The translations under genes and the position numbers were made by a program. The notes under the pieces were generated by a model. The model ran no database searches. It worked only from the letters and a program-made list of their open reading frames with translations, and was not told the origin of the DNA. From contig NZ_KB913032.1 in NCBI RefSeq assembly GCF_000384215.1, positions 3,737,665-3,801,664 of the forward strand: a DNA stretch of 64,000 bases, in the 5' to 3' direction. Numbering within the stretch: the stretch's first letter is position 1; each line of letters begins with the position of its first letter. This document shows positions 30,680-38,093 of this stretch, one piece after another. Source of the stretch: Amycolatopsis alba DSM 44262. GTDB lineage: Bacteria; Actinomycetota; Actinomycetes; Mycobacteriales; Pseudonocardiaceae.

Positions 30680-31383
30680 CAGTACCCCGGCGGACGCTGA
30701 TGTGGCGGATAGCCGGGCGCGGGCGGCGGATAGTGCGGCGGATGCTGACCCGGCGGCGGACCCTGCGCGGGCGGCGGGCCGACCGGGTACTGCGGCGGCG
30801 GAGGCTGCTGCGGCTGCCAGCCGGGAGGCGGCATCGGCTGACCGGGCGGCATCGGCGGCGGCTGGCCCTGCGACTGCTGCCACTGCACCTGCTGATAGAC
30901 CTCGGCCGGCTGCGGGAAACAGAACGTCAGCTTCGCGTTGACCGAACCCTGGACCGCCGCGCCCCACAACTTCCCGCCGACGAACGCGTACATCTGCGCC
31001 GCCGAGACATCGACCGCCACCATGCGCGTCTCGCCGCCGAACTGGTTGCCGGACTTCGCCGACGCGGCCTGCGCGGCATCCGGATACACCCGGTCACCGA
31101 TCAACCCGGCGATCACCACCGAAGCCGCCGTCCAGCCGACAGTGCCCATCACGTTCGCGCGCGCGTGCTGCGTCGCCAGCCCGGTGAAGTCGTACAACGC
31201 CGGCGCGGTCACCTCCGGGATCGCCGCCGCGACCACGCAGTAGTTCATCGTCGACAGCATCACGGATTCGGTGAACAGGCCCACGACGGCCGCGCTCGGA
31301 CCGATCTGAACGGTGTTCAGCCTGCCCCCGCTGCGCTGGATACGTTCCGCCACCGCACCCAGGTACTGCTCCTTGGTGAGCAC
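30679..31383 (-). CDS. Conserved protein with proline-rich C-terminus
   Basis: A 234-residue protein. Residues 1-165 are a soluble, Ala/Val-rich domain (VQIGPSAAVVGLFTESVMLS, VGGKLWGAAVQGSVNAKLTFC) that I cannot assign; residues about 166-234 are a Pro/Gln/Gly repeat region (MPPPGWQPQQPPPPQYP). The GTG at 31383 has an AGGAGG Shine-Dalgarno five bases upstream, so it is preferred to an upstream in-frame start at 31416. Coupled to the PNPOx gene. The Pro-rich tail may bind partners; function unknown. Confidence 0.7.
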   Translation of the reverse strand: MLTKEQYLGAVAERIQRSGGRLNTVQIGPSAAVVGLFTESVMLSTMNYCVVAAAIPEVTAPALYDFTGLATQHARANVMGTVGWTAASVVIAGLIGDRVYPDAAQAASAKSGNQFGGETRMVAVDVSAAQMYAFVGGKLWGAAVQGSVNAKLTFCFPQPAEVYQQVQWQQSQGQPPPMPPGQPMPPPGWQPQQPPPPQYPVGPPPAQGPPPGQHPPHYPPPAPGYPPHQRPPGY

Positions 31384-31482
31384 TGATGCCTCCTGAAGAC
31401 CGCTACGCACCGCCATCGTCGCATGAACAGGGCGGACGGTCGCACCGACGCGGATATCCGATCTGCTTCACTGGGCCCCACT

Positions 31483-32004
31483 ATGCGACGTCTTCTGATC
31501 TTGCCGCTCGTCGTGCCGCTCCTGGCGGCCTGCGGGCCGACGGAACAGCCGCCAGCGGCGAGCTCACCCGCGCCGTCGAAGACCGCGGCGCCCAACATCC
31601 CGCCCGCGCCGGAACCCACCGGCAAAGGCCCGTGCCCGTACCTGAGCACCGAGTTCGTCTCGGACGCCAACGGGCAGAAGGTCTCCAAGGTCAAGACCTC
31701 CGCCGACCAGCCGCATCCGACCTGCTTCTTCTACGCGCTCAGCGGGAAACTGCAGCTCACAGTGCGCGTGTACAACGGAGAACCCGCCGTGGCCAAGGCA
31801 CTGGTCGATCAAGCGGCACCCATCGACACCTCCAACCCGGCCGACGAACCGGCGGGCTGGAAGGGCGGCTACCAACCCTCCGGAGAAGGCGCCGTTTACG
31901 CCGTTTCGAAGGGCGGGAACGCGGTAGTCGTGACCACCAACCAGAAGCAAAGCATCAAAGCACGTACGGTGGCTAAGGAGGCTATCGGTGAGCTGCAGCT
32001 CTAG
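31483..32004 (+). CDS. Lipoprotein (DUF2020-like)
   Basis: A 173-residue lipoprotein. The signal MRRLLILPLVVPLLAACGP has a lipobox LLAAC with Cys at residue 17, followed by a Pro/Ala linker and a small domain with CPYL and CFFY, giving one likely disulfide pair (residues near 50 and 80). The CPYLSTEFVSDANGQKV pattern recalls DUF2020 proteins of actinobacteria. The ATG at 31483 gives a proper signal peptide; the earlier in-frame ATG would not. Divergent from the Pro-rich protein gene. Confidence 0.75.
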   Translation: MRRLLILPLVVPLLAACGPTEQPPAASSPAPSKTAAPNIPPAPEPTGKGPCPYLSTEFVSDANGQKVSKVKTSADQPHPTCFFYALSGKLQLTVRVYNGEPAVAKALVDQAAPIDTSNPADEPAGWKGGYQPSGEGAVYAVSKGGNAVVVTTNQKQSIKARTVAKEAIGELQL

Positions 32005-32172
32005 GTAGTGGTATCCACACGTCAGAGTGAAGTTGATCTTGTACTACCCTGTGCCGCACGCGCGACGGTTCGCGGGGACCAGCGCAACGCCAGATCCGGC
32101 GGCGGCCGCCTCGCGGTGTGGCTCGGCGGCACAAAAGATCATTTCTCCCCATAAGACAAAAGGACAGGTTTC

Positions 32173-32625
32173 GTGGCTGACACCCTCAAGGAAATCTTGC
32201 TCGACTCCAGCCGTCGCCCGGCGGTCGTGAGCGACTTCGAAGGTCTCGTCGACGCCGAGGTCTCCGACAAGGGCGGCGTTTCGGGTGCCGTCGTGAAGAC
32301 CGGCTTCGCCGCCGTCAAGAAGATCAAGCCGGGCATCATCCCCTCCGCCGTCGACGCCCTGCTCGACGACTTCACCGGTGCCCTCGAGCCGTTCTACGGC
32401 GACTACAAGGCCAAGGGCGGCAACGACTTCGGCGCCTACCTGGTCGGCCGCGGCGACGAGGCCGCCGACGCGCTCCTGTCGGTCACCGACGCGCGCGCCG
32501 ACAAGAGCAGCCGCGACAGCATCAAGAAGGTCTACGGCAAGCTGCGCCCGAACGGCAAGAAGAACGTCGAGGAGGCCCTTCCCCGCCTCGGCCAGCTGAT
32601 CGACAAGCACGCTGCGTCTGTCTGA
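32173..32625 (+). CDS. Conserved small helical protein (DUF6918-like)
   Basis: A 150-residue soluble, mainly helical protein starting VADTLKEILLDSSRRPAVVSDFEGLVDAEV and ending PRLGQLIDKHAASV. It resembles actinobacterial proteins of the DUF6918 type; this identification is from memory of the pattern and should be treated as tentative. The GTG start has AAAGGACAGG upstream. The upstream 168 bp contains no other gene. A structured repeat begins 8 bp after its stop codon. Function unknown. Confidence 0.7.
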   Translation: MADTLKEILLDSSRRPAVVSDFEGLVDAEVSDKGGVSGAVVKTGFAAVKKIKPGIIPSAVDALLDDFTGALEPFYGDYKAKGGNDFGAYLVGRGDEAADALLSVTDARADKSSRDSIKKVYGKLRPNGKKNVEEALPRLGQLIDKHAASV

Positions 32626-32632
32626 TTTTTTT

Positions 32633-32790
32633 GATCGCGCTGACGTAAAGCGCGCCGAAGGGGCGTCGACCCGCTTTCCACTCACGTGGGCGGGGAGGCG
32701 CCCCTTCATCGCGTTTACGTGGGCCTTCGGCCCAAAAGAGGGCGCGATCGGTGAAGTCTCGCCGTCGCGCTGGCGCGCTTTCGGCGAGAC
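32633..32790 (+). repeat. Structured dispersed element, copy 2
   Basis: The second copy of the three-copy element, starting 8 bp after the DUF6918-like stop. The outer stem GATCGCGC/GCGCGATC is perfect here, and the 3' stem is GTCTCGCCG with CGGCGAGAC (9 bp). The central arms are AAGGGGCG/CGCCCCTT and CGCG-TTTAC/GTAAA-CGCG with one bulged base, plus the invariant GGGCCTTCGGCCC hairpin. Confidence 0.85.
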
Positions 32791-32847
32791 AGTCCGCCGG
32801 TGCTGTTGTTGGGCGCGTTGATCTTCGGCAACGAACGACCTCGGTAC

Positions 32848-33438
32848 TTAGTTGGTCGTCGGGATCTTCGTGGCGGTGAGGATTCGGTGGAGGGTGGTGT
32901 GCAGGGCGTCGGTGGCTTCGGTGTGGGGGATGCGGCCGGAGTCGGTTTCTTCGGCGGCGGCATGACCGAGTTTGACGATGACTGCCACCAGCCAGCCGGT
33001 CGGCAGCCGGGCGTCGAATTCGCCCGTCGCCTTGCCTCGCTCGATGATGCGCGCCAGCCGGTCGGCGACCGGTTCGTGGCGTCGCCGGTCGTCGGGTGGG
33101 GGCGCGGGCAGGGAATTGATCTTCCCGAGTAGCGCGGGATAACGCCCGGACGTCCTGCGGGCGGCTTCGAGCAAACGCACCAGCGCGTCCGCGGCGGGGC
33201 CGTCATCGAGGTCCGCGGCGTCCATCGCGGCGACAGCCTCCTCGGTGATCCGGTCGAGCACCGCCGACAGCAGTTCCCCGCGCGAAGGGAAGTGGGCGTA
33301 GACCGTTTGCCGGGTCACGCCTGCGGCCGTGGCGATGGCTTCGACGCCGGCGTCGGGATCAGTGCCGAGCTTCTTGAGCGCGGCATCCAGGATCGAGGTC
33401 CTGCTGCGCTGGGCGTCCGAACGACGGGATCGAGTCAT
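32848..33438 (-). CDS. TetR family transcriptional regulator
   Basis: A 196-residue repressor. The N-terminal HTH is clear (SILDAALKKLGTDPDAGVEAIATAAGVTRQTVYAHFPSRGELL) and the C-terminal ligand domain is all helical. It is divergent from an NTF2-like gene and a CopZ-like gene; operator half-sites CTTACA lie between them. Likely repressor of that pair and of itself. No ligand can be predicted. Confidence 0.93.
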   Translation of the reverse strand: MTRSRRSDAQRSRTSILDAALKKLGTDPDAGVEAIATAAGVTRQTVYAHFPSRGELLSAVLDRITEEAVAAMDAADLDDGPAADALVRLLEAARRTSGRYPALLGKINSLPAPPPDDRRRHEPVADRLARIIERGKATGEFDARLPTGWLVAVIVKLGHAAAEETDSGRIPHTEATDALHTTLHRILTATKIPTTN

Positions 33439-33474
33439 CTCTTACACCTTGTCAAAGTTGACGGGTCGTGGATA

Positions 33475-33491
33475 TCTTACATCGTGTAAGA
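33475..33491. promoter_or_regulatory. TetR operator candidate (perfect inverted repeat)
   Basis: TCTTACA-TCG-TGTAAGA is a perfect 7-bp inverted repeat in the 84-bp divergent region. A further CTTACAC half-site lies by the TetR start at about 33441. TTACA half-sites with a 3-bp centre fit a TetR-type homodimer. Confidence 0.75.
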
Positions 33492-33522
33492 GATCTTTCG
33501 CATGGCTTGGAGCAGGAGCACC

Positions 33523-33924
33523 ATGAAGCCCTTCACCGACGCCGACCCGAAGACGTTCATCGCGGATTTCCACCGGTCCTTCCACGACGAACTGGTGAAC
33601 AGCGACGAAGACGCGGGCGTGATCGTCGACCGCTACCACACGCCGGACATCGTGCAGTTCGCCGACGGGCACCGGATGGACCGGGACAAGCTCATCGCGC
33701 ACACCCGCCCGGTACGCAAGAACCGGCCGACCGGGCGGATGGAGGTGCACGAAGCAGTGGTGAACGGGGACCGGATCGCCGCCCGGAGCACTCTGTACGT
33801 GACCAATCGCAAGCGGGACCTCACCATGGAGGTGTACTTCTTCGGGGAGTTCACGCCCGACGGCCGGATGCGGCGAGGACACACCCTCACCCGCACCGTC
33901 CCCGCCGAAACGGTGACGGCATGA
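33523..33924 (+). CDS. NTF2-like (SnoaL-like) protein
   Basis: A 133-residue protein with the cone-shaped NTF2 fold pattern (FIADFHRSFHDELVNSDEDAGVIVDRYHTPDIVQFADGHRMDRDKLIAH, then GDRIAARSTLYV and TMEVYFFGEFTPDGR). SnoaL-like proteins are enzymes or ligand binders; no catalytic residue is decisive here. The ATG at 33523, with AGGAG at about 33513, is preferred to an ATG 21 bp upstream. Coupled to the HMA gene by ATGA, and under the divergent TetR. Confidence 0.8.
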   Translation: MKPFTDADPKTFIADFHRSFHDELVNSDEDAGVIVDRYHTPDIVQFADGHRMDRDKLIAHTRPVRKNRPTGRMEVHEAVVNGDRIAARSTLYVTNRKRDLTMEVYFFGEFTPDGRMRRGHTLTRTVPAETVTA

Positions 33925-34133
33925 GCACGACCACCTATGGCGTGAGCGGAATGGTCTGCGGGCACTGCGCGGGCTTCGTCACCGAAGAGATCGAGCACAT
34001 CGCGGGAGTCACCGCCGTGGCGGTGGACGTCGAGCAGGGCACGGTCACGGTGACCGGCGACAAGGCCCTCGACATCGATGACATCCGTGCCGCCGTCGAA
34101 GAAGCGGGCTACGAACTGACGTCCGGAGCGTGA
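33921..34133 (+). CDS. Heavy-metal-associated domain protein (CopZ-like chaperone)
   Basis: A 70-residue HMA domain. The metal-binding loop GMVCGHC (CxxC at residues 13-16) is present, with the ferredoxin-like fold pattern VTAVAVDVEQGTVTVTG and C-terminal AAVEEAGYELT. It would carry Cu(I) or a similar ion to an ATPase; no copper ATPase gene lies in the window. Coupled to the NTF2-like gene and ended by a strong terminator. Confidence 0.9.
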   Translation: MSTTTYGVSGMVCGHCAGFVTEEIEHIAGVTAVAVDVEQGTVTVTGDKALDIDDIRAAVEEAGYELTSGA

Positions 34134-34134
34134 A

Positions 34135-34173
34135 AGGGCCGTCCAGCGACCTTGTGGGTCACTGGACGGCCCT
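34135..34173 (+). terminator. Terminator of the TetR-controlled operon
   Basis: A perfect 12-bp stem, AGGGCCGTCCAG with CTGGACGGCCCT, starting 2 bp after the CopZ-like stop. The 15-base loop can pair further (GACC/GGTC). Confidence 0.85.
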
Positions 34174-34199
34174 GGCGACAAGCAGAAGAGGATCCGGCG

Positions 34200-34922
34200 T
34201 CAGTTCTTCTTGTCGGCGGAGCTGGTCGAGGCCTGGTGCCCGTTCTTGGGGGCGGCGGGCTTCGGGGTCGCGGGCTTGGCTTCACCCGAACCCCCAGCCG
34301 GACCGGAAGCGGCGGGCTTCGCGGCGGCGGGCTTCGGAGCGGCCGCGGCCGGAGCGGCGGGCTTGGCCGGAGGAGCGGGCGGAGCCTTCGGCGGCGCGGG
34401 CGCGACCGGCGGCTCCTGCTTCGAACGCAGCGTGTAGGCGGCACCGGCACCGATGACCGCGATACCGATGACCCACGGCCAGCGACGACGCTTGCGCGTC
34501 CCCTTGGCAGCGGTCTTCGCCTCCACGAGCGCGGCCCGGAAGTCCTTCTTCGCCGCCTTGAAGTCCTTCTTGCCCCGGCGCTTGGACTCACCGGCGGACT
34601 TCGCGGCCAGGATGGCGGCCTTGCGTGCCTTCCTGCCCGGCTTCCGCATCTCGGAAAGCCTGGCCAGCGCCTCCTTGCGAGCCGCCTTCGAGCTGCGCTT
34701 GAGCTCCTTGCGGGTCAGTTCCGTCTTCTTCGCGAGCTTCTTGCGCGCACGACGGCTGGTCTTAGCGATCTCACCGGCGCTCTCGGAGAGCTTCTGCTCG
34801 GCTACCTCTACGGCGTGGGCGGTGGCTTCCTTACCCGCCTCGACAGCACGTTTGCGCAGGCCGAGCGCGCCGGCCTTCGCCGACTCGCTCACCGAATCTG
34901 CGGCCCGGGTCATGGCCTTCAC
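34200..34922 (-). CDS. Lys/Ala-rich membrane-anchored protein (histone H1-like)
   Basis: A 240-residue protein. Residues 1-145 are strongly basic, helical and Lys/Arg/Ala-rich (RKKLAKKTELTRKELKRSSK, KKDFKAAKKDFRAALVEAK), like bacterial histone H1-like proteins. A single transmembrane helix follows (RWPWVIGIAVIGAGAAYTL, about residues 148-166), and then a Pro/Ala-rich tail of about 75 residues. The basic domain is probably cytoplasmic and could bind nucleic acid or phospholipids at the membrane; this is inference. ATG start, monocistronic. Confidence 0.7.
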   Translation of the reverse strand: MKAMTRAADSVSESAKAGALGLRKRAVEAGKEATAHAVEVAEQKLSESAGEIAKTSRRARKKLAKKTELTRKELKRSSKAARKEALARLSEMRKPGRKARKAAILAAKSAGESKRRGKKDFKAAKKDFRAALVEAKTAAKGTRKRRRWPWVIGIAVIGAGAAYTLRSKQEPPVAPAPPKAPPAPPAKPAAPAAAAPKPAAAKPAASGPAGGSGEAKPATPKPAAPKNGHQASTSSADKKN

Positions 34923-35002
34923 CTCATCAATCGTTTTGATTCTGCTTCGTTGCTTGTAACCTATCGTGCCCCTTTTCCCCAGATCTTGCCGCAGATGGCA
35001 CG

Positions 35003-35557
35003 ATGAAGCTCGTGACTGAAAGCAAGGGATCCCTCATTGGTGGCGCGCTGAAGGCCACTCTGCACACCAACCAGGGTGACATCAACCTGAACCTGTTCCC
35101 CGATCACGCGCCGAAGACGGTCGCGAACTTCGTCGGGCTCGCCGAGGGCAGCAAGGAGTACACGCAGCCCAACGCGCAGGGCGAGAACTCGGGCCCGTTC
35201 TACAACGGGTCGATCTTCCACCGCGTCATCGACGGCTTCATGCTCCAGGGCGGCGACCCGACGGGCACCGGTCGCGGCGGACCCGGCTACAAATTCGGCG
35301 ACGAGTTCCACCCGGAGCTCCAGTTCTCCAAGCCGTACCTGCTGGCCATGGCCAACGCCGGACCCGGCACCAACGGCTCGCAGTTCTTCATCACCGTCGC
35401 GCCGACGACGCACCTGAACTTCAAGCACACCATCTTCGGAGAGGTCGCGGACCAGCCTTCCCGCGACGTCGTCGACGCGATCGGCCGCACCGCGACCGGT
35501 CCGGCCGACCGCCCGCTGCAGGACGTCGTCATCGAGAAGGTCAGCATCACCCGCTGA
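35003..35557 (+). CDS. ppiA: Cyclophilin-type peptidyl-prolyl isomerase
   Basis: A 184-residue cytoplasmic cyclophilin catalysing proline cis-trans isomerisation. Core motifs are visible: NFVGLAEG, FYNGSIFHRVIDGFMLQGGDPTGTGRGGPGY (the active-site Arg-containing segment), LLAMANAGPGTNGSQFFITVAPTTHLNFKHTIFGEV. There is no signal peptide. Position before the PH and crgA genes matches ppiA (Rv0009) in M. tuberculosis. ATG start; a GTG 9 bp later is an alternative. Confidence 0.95.
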   Translation: MKLVTESKGSLIGGALKATLHTNQGDINLNLFPDHAPKTVANFVGLAEGSKEYTQPNAQGENSGPFYNGSIFHRVIDGFMLQGGDPTGTGRGGPGYKFGDEFHPELQFSKPYLLAMANAGPGTNGSQFFITVAPTTHLNFKHTIFGEVADQPSRDVVDAIGRTATGPADRPLQDVVIEKVSITR

Positions 35558-35600
35558 TCACGAAGCCGGTTACGGGGGATTTCGGTAGGTTGGTGGCATC

Positions 35601-36563
35601 GTGAGCCAACCACCGAATCCCCAGTACCAGCAGGCCGCCATGCCCGGCTGCTGGTGGCACCCGAACCGGCAGACAGGGCTGAGCTGTTCGCGCTGCGAGC
35701 GTCCGGCCTGCCCGGATTGCCTGCGTGAAGCAGCCGTGGGCTTCCAGTGCACCGACTGCGTCCAGATGGGCCGCCAGCAGGACCGCGCCCAGCAGAAGCA
35801 GTATCGCGACGCCGGTTACGGCGCGCGCACCCTCGCCGGCGCCCAGCCGCCCCGGACGGCTGTCGTGACGCCGGTCCTCCTGGCGCTCAACGTCGTCATC
35901 TTCTTCATCACGGTCGCCCAGTCCGGCAGCATCTCGAACAACAACTTCTCGGACCTCTTCCAGTTCGGTGAACTGTGGAACCCGGCGACGCTGGCAGGCA
36001 ACGAGTGGTGGCGGATCTTCACCTCGGGCTTCCTGCAGTTCGGCTTGCTGCACATCGCGAGCAACGCCTTCTCGCTGTGGTTCGTCGGCCGCCCGCTGGA
36101 GACCGCGCTCGGCCGCGTCCCGTTCACGGTGCTCTACTTCGTTTCGATGATCGGCGGCTCGGCCGCGAACCTGGTGTTCAGCGGCCTCGACGCCGTCCCG
36201 GTGGTCGGCGCGTCCGGCGCCATCTTCGGGCTCATCGGCGCGTACACGGTCATCGTCATCAAGCTGAGGCTCAATCCGACCTGGCTGCTGGTGATCCTGG
36301 GCCTGAACGTCTTCATCACGTTCCAGGTGCCCGGCATCTCCATCCTCGGGCACGCGGGCGGTTTCGTCGCCGGGCTCCTGGCGACCTTCGCGCTGCTGTA
36401 CGCGCCGGAAAAGAACAGGCTCAAATGGCAGATCGGCGGGATCGCGATCGTCGTCGTGGCGATGATCGGGCTCATCGCCTGGAAGGACTCACAGACGATT
36501 TCCGCGTCCTGTGAGCTCACCACCAGCCGTGGCGTGCCCAGCTACGTCTGCTACCCGGAGTAG
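35601..36563 (+). CDS. Rhomboid family intramembrane serine protease
   Basis: A 320-residue rhomboid. Residues 14-55 form a zinc-ribbon-like cytoplasmic domain with Cys/His pairs (CWWHPNRQTGLSCSRCERPACPDC, FQCTDC). Six transmembrane helices follow; the nucleophile Ser is in GASGAIFGLIGAY near residue 205 and the catalytic His in GHAGGFVAGLL near 254. The conserved NPATLAGNEWWRIFTSGFLQFGLLHI loop is present. It cleaves membrane proteins in the bilayer. A GTG at 35601 starts it, 43 bp after ppiA. The final cysteines suggest an extracytoplasmic tail. Confidence 0.93.
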   Translation: MSQPPNPQYQQAAMPGCWWHPNRQTGLSCSRCERPACPDCLREAAVGFQCTDCVQMGRQQDRAQQKQYRDAGYGARTLAGAQPPRTAVVTPVLLALNVVIFFITVAQSGSISNNNFSDLFQFGELWNPATLAGNEWWRIFTSGFLQFGLLHIASNAFSLWFVGRPLETALGRVPFTVLYFVSMIGGSAANLVFSGLDAVPVVGASGAIFGLIGAYTVIVIKLRLNPTWLLVILGLNVFITFQVPGISILGHAGGFVAGLLATFALLYAPEKNRLKWQIGGIAIVVVAMIGLIAWKDSQTISASCELTTSRGVPSYVCYPE

Positions 36564-36567
36564 TTCC

Positions 36568-36608
36568 GCTTCCCCCGAGTGGGTCATACGAAGACCCGGT
36601 GGGGAAGC
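36568..36608 (+). terminator. Terminator downstream of the rhomboid gene
   Basis: GCTTCCCC pairs with GGGGAAGC around an inner GGGTC/GACCC stem, 5 bp after the rhomboid stop. Confidence 0.75.
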
Positions 36609-36664
36609 AACACGGCTGGGTACTTCCATGTTGATCGGCAACATCGACAACGTGGGGGTTCACG

Positions 36665-37153
36665 ATGAAGATTCGCGAGGCAGTCCTGCTCACGGCCGTC
36701 GCCGCGATGGCCGCGGCACTGGCACCTTCGGTCGCGCAGGCCAGCGAGGCCGCGGAAACCTGCCAGACCTACACCAAACGCTATTTCCTCGGCTCGGGAA
36801 GCGCGATCACGCTGCGTGTCGCCTACGTCGATGCGGCGTTGAAAATCTGCTTCGGGGATCCCGGCGTCACTTCCTCGGTGGCGACGCAGACCGTCGGCAC
36901 GACGGGGCCGGGCGCGGCCACCGGCTGGGAGATCACGGCAGGCCAGGCGGTGGTCCAGGACCAGCGGCCCCGGCACGTCAAGGCGAAGTTCAGCGGATCG
37001 CTGCGGACCTGCGTCGTCAAGATCAACCCGATCTGCTCGCCGGCCTCGCCGTACGAGATCTTCGGGGAGTACGCGCCGCCGGCGGTCGGCCCGGCCGTTC
37101 CGGGCTGGTCACACGGCCCGAACGGCGACGTCCACTACTACGACAACGCCTGA
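36665..37153 (+). CDS. Secreted protein, unknown function
   Basis: A 162-residue protein with a signal peptide (MKIREAVLLTAVAAMAAALAPSVAQA, predicted cleavage after residue 26). The mature part has four cysteines (ETCQTY, KICFGD, RTCVV, PICSP), suggesting two disulfides, and ends in an unusual GDVHYYDNA. I do not recognise the family. Its 3' end overlaps the convergent PH-domain gene by 16 bp. ATG start. Confidence 0.75.
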   Translation: MKIREAVLLTAVAAMAAALAPSVAQASEAAETCQTYTKRYFLGSGSAITLRVAYVDAALKICFGDPGVTSSVATQTVGTTGPGAATGWEITAGQAVVQDQRPRHVKAKFSGSLRTCVVKINPICSPASPYEIFGEYAPPAVGPAVPGWSHGPNGDVHYYDNA

Positions 37154-37578
37154 CCCTTGAGGGCGGTGAGGACGTCCAGGACGTCCCTGGGGTCCTCGCC
37201 GAGGTCGATCCGGCCGAACACCAGCAGGTGGTCGCCGGATTCGACCTCGAGGGTCACGCTGTCCCGGCCGAGCCGTCGCGTCGTGCGCAGCCGGAGCCGG
37301 GCCTCGGACCAGGAGTAGCGGTGCGCGCCGCCCACGGTCCTGGCCTGGATTCCGTCTGGACCGGCGGCCAGCCGGGGACGGAGCAGGGTGCCGTGCAGCG
37401 CGAGCGCGCCGACGGAGACCATCGCGACCCCCGTCAGGACCGTGCCGCCGACGTCGCCGCCGATGGCCAGCCACGCCACTCCCGCCAGCAAGAACAGGGT
37501 GATCGCCCAGGCCACTACCACAACGTTCTGCTGCGGCGCCCAGGAGGTGGGGTAGTTATCCACAGGGGTTATCCACAC
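37138..37578 (-). CDS. PH-domain membrane protein
   Basis: A 146-residue protein. Two transmembrane helices (VVVVAWAITLFLLAGVAWLAI and VLTGVAMVSVGALALHG) precede a bacterial PH-like (bPH) domain (YSWSEARLRLRTTRRLGRDSVTLEVESGDHLLVFGRIDLG). It corresponds in position and size to Rv0010c of M. tuberculosis (next to crgA). The GTG at 37578 is used; a GTG at 37563 is an alternative start. No clear Shine-Dalgarno precedes either; DnaA boxes overlap both. Confidence 0.8.
   Translation of the reverse strand: MWITPVDNYPTSWAPQQNVVVVAWAITLFLLAGVAWLAIGGDVGGTVLTGVAMVSVGALALHGTLLRPRLAAGPDGIQARTVGGAHRYSWSEARLRLRTTRRLGRDSVTLEVESGDHLLVFGRIDLGEDPRDVLDVLTALKGQALS
37556..37577. promoter_or_regulatory. Two tandem DnaA boxes near crgA
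   Basis: TTATCCACA occurs twice in the same orientation (37556-37564 and 37569-37577), separated by AGGG. They overlap the first codons of the PH gene, 28 kb from oriC. Confidence 0.6.
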
Positions 37579-37633
37579 TGGGGATGAGTCACACCGGTGT
37601 AATTCGGCGTCAAGCCGCCATCCGGAGTAATAC

Positions 37634-37900
37634 TCACCGCCAGCGCATCGTCATGAGCAGCCCGGCGATCATCAGCACGAAGCCGATGGCGAAGTTCGTG
37701 TTGCCCAGATCCGCCATGAAGGGGATCTTGTCGCCCGCGATGTAGTTCACGACCAGCCACAACAGGCCGATCAACATGAGGCCGAACATCACGATCTTGT
37801 AGAAAAGGTTCGACGGACCTGCCGCCTTGACCTTGACCGGCGTGCGCCGATCGGTCGGCGGGGTGTACGCCGTCTTCTTGCGGACCTTGGACTTCGGCAT
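37634..37900 (-). CDS. crgA: Cell division protein CrgA
   Basis: An 88-residue protein. N-terminal MPKSKVRKK and two transmembrane segments (LFYKIVMFGLMLIGLLWLVVNYI, and NFAIGFVLMIAGLLMTMRWR at the end) are diagnostic for CrgA, which links FtsZ/FtsI at actinobacterial septa and interacts with Wag31. Position matches Rv0011c. The ATG at 37900 is used. A 55-bp gap separates it from the PH gene. Confidence 0.95.
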   Translation of the reverse strand: MPKSKVRKKTAYTPPTDRRTPVKVKAAGPSNLFYKIVMFGLMLIGLLWLVVNYIAGDKIPFMADLGNTNFAIGFVLMIAGLLMTMRWR

Positions 37901-38033
37901 CGTGTTCCTCGCGTACTGTTCGGCTTCCCTGGTGGCGATGACCCGCTTTCGGGTGCGCAACCAGCGCCACGTGCACACGTTAACGTAAACGAGCGCCGCT
38001 GGGCACCGTCCGGGACCGGTCGATTTCCCGCAC

Positions 38034-38051
38034 TGTGACAATGGTGTCACA
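38034..38051. promoter_or_regulatory. 18-bp inverted repeat upstream of the sortase gene
   Basis: TGTGACA-ATGG-TGTCACA is a perfect 7-bp inverted repeat in the crgA-sortase intergenic region. The TGTGA/TCACA arms resemble CRP/GlxR half-sites but with 8 bases between them instead of 6. Binding factor unknown. Confidence 0.5.
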
Positions 38052-38093
38052 CACGGTTCGGCAGTGGCTTGGTTCGAGATAGAGGAGCTTTGC

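Noticed and set aside
30680..30967. Fusion of the PNPOx-like protein with a Pro/Ala-rich N-terminal extension
   Set aside because: The upstream part is out-of-frame reading of the Pro-rich gene; the TGATG overlap at 30679-30681 gives the natural start.
32044..32709. A 221-codon minus-strand open frame over the DUF6918-like gene and the structured repeat
   Set aside because: It runs through a repeat and antisense to a gene with RBS; similar MKGR-starting frames in all three repeat copies are only the shared repeat sequence (complement of CGCCCCTTCAT).
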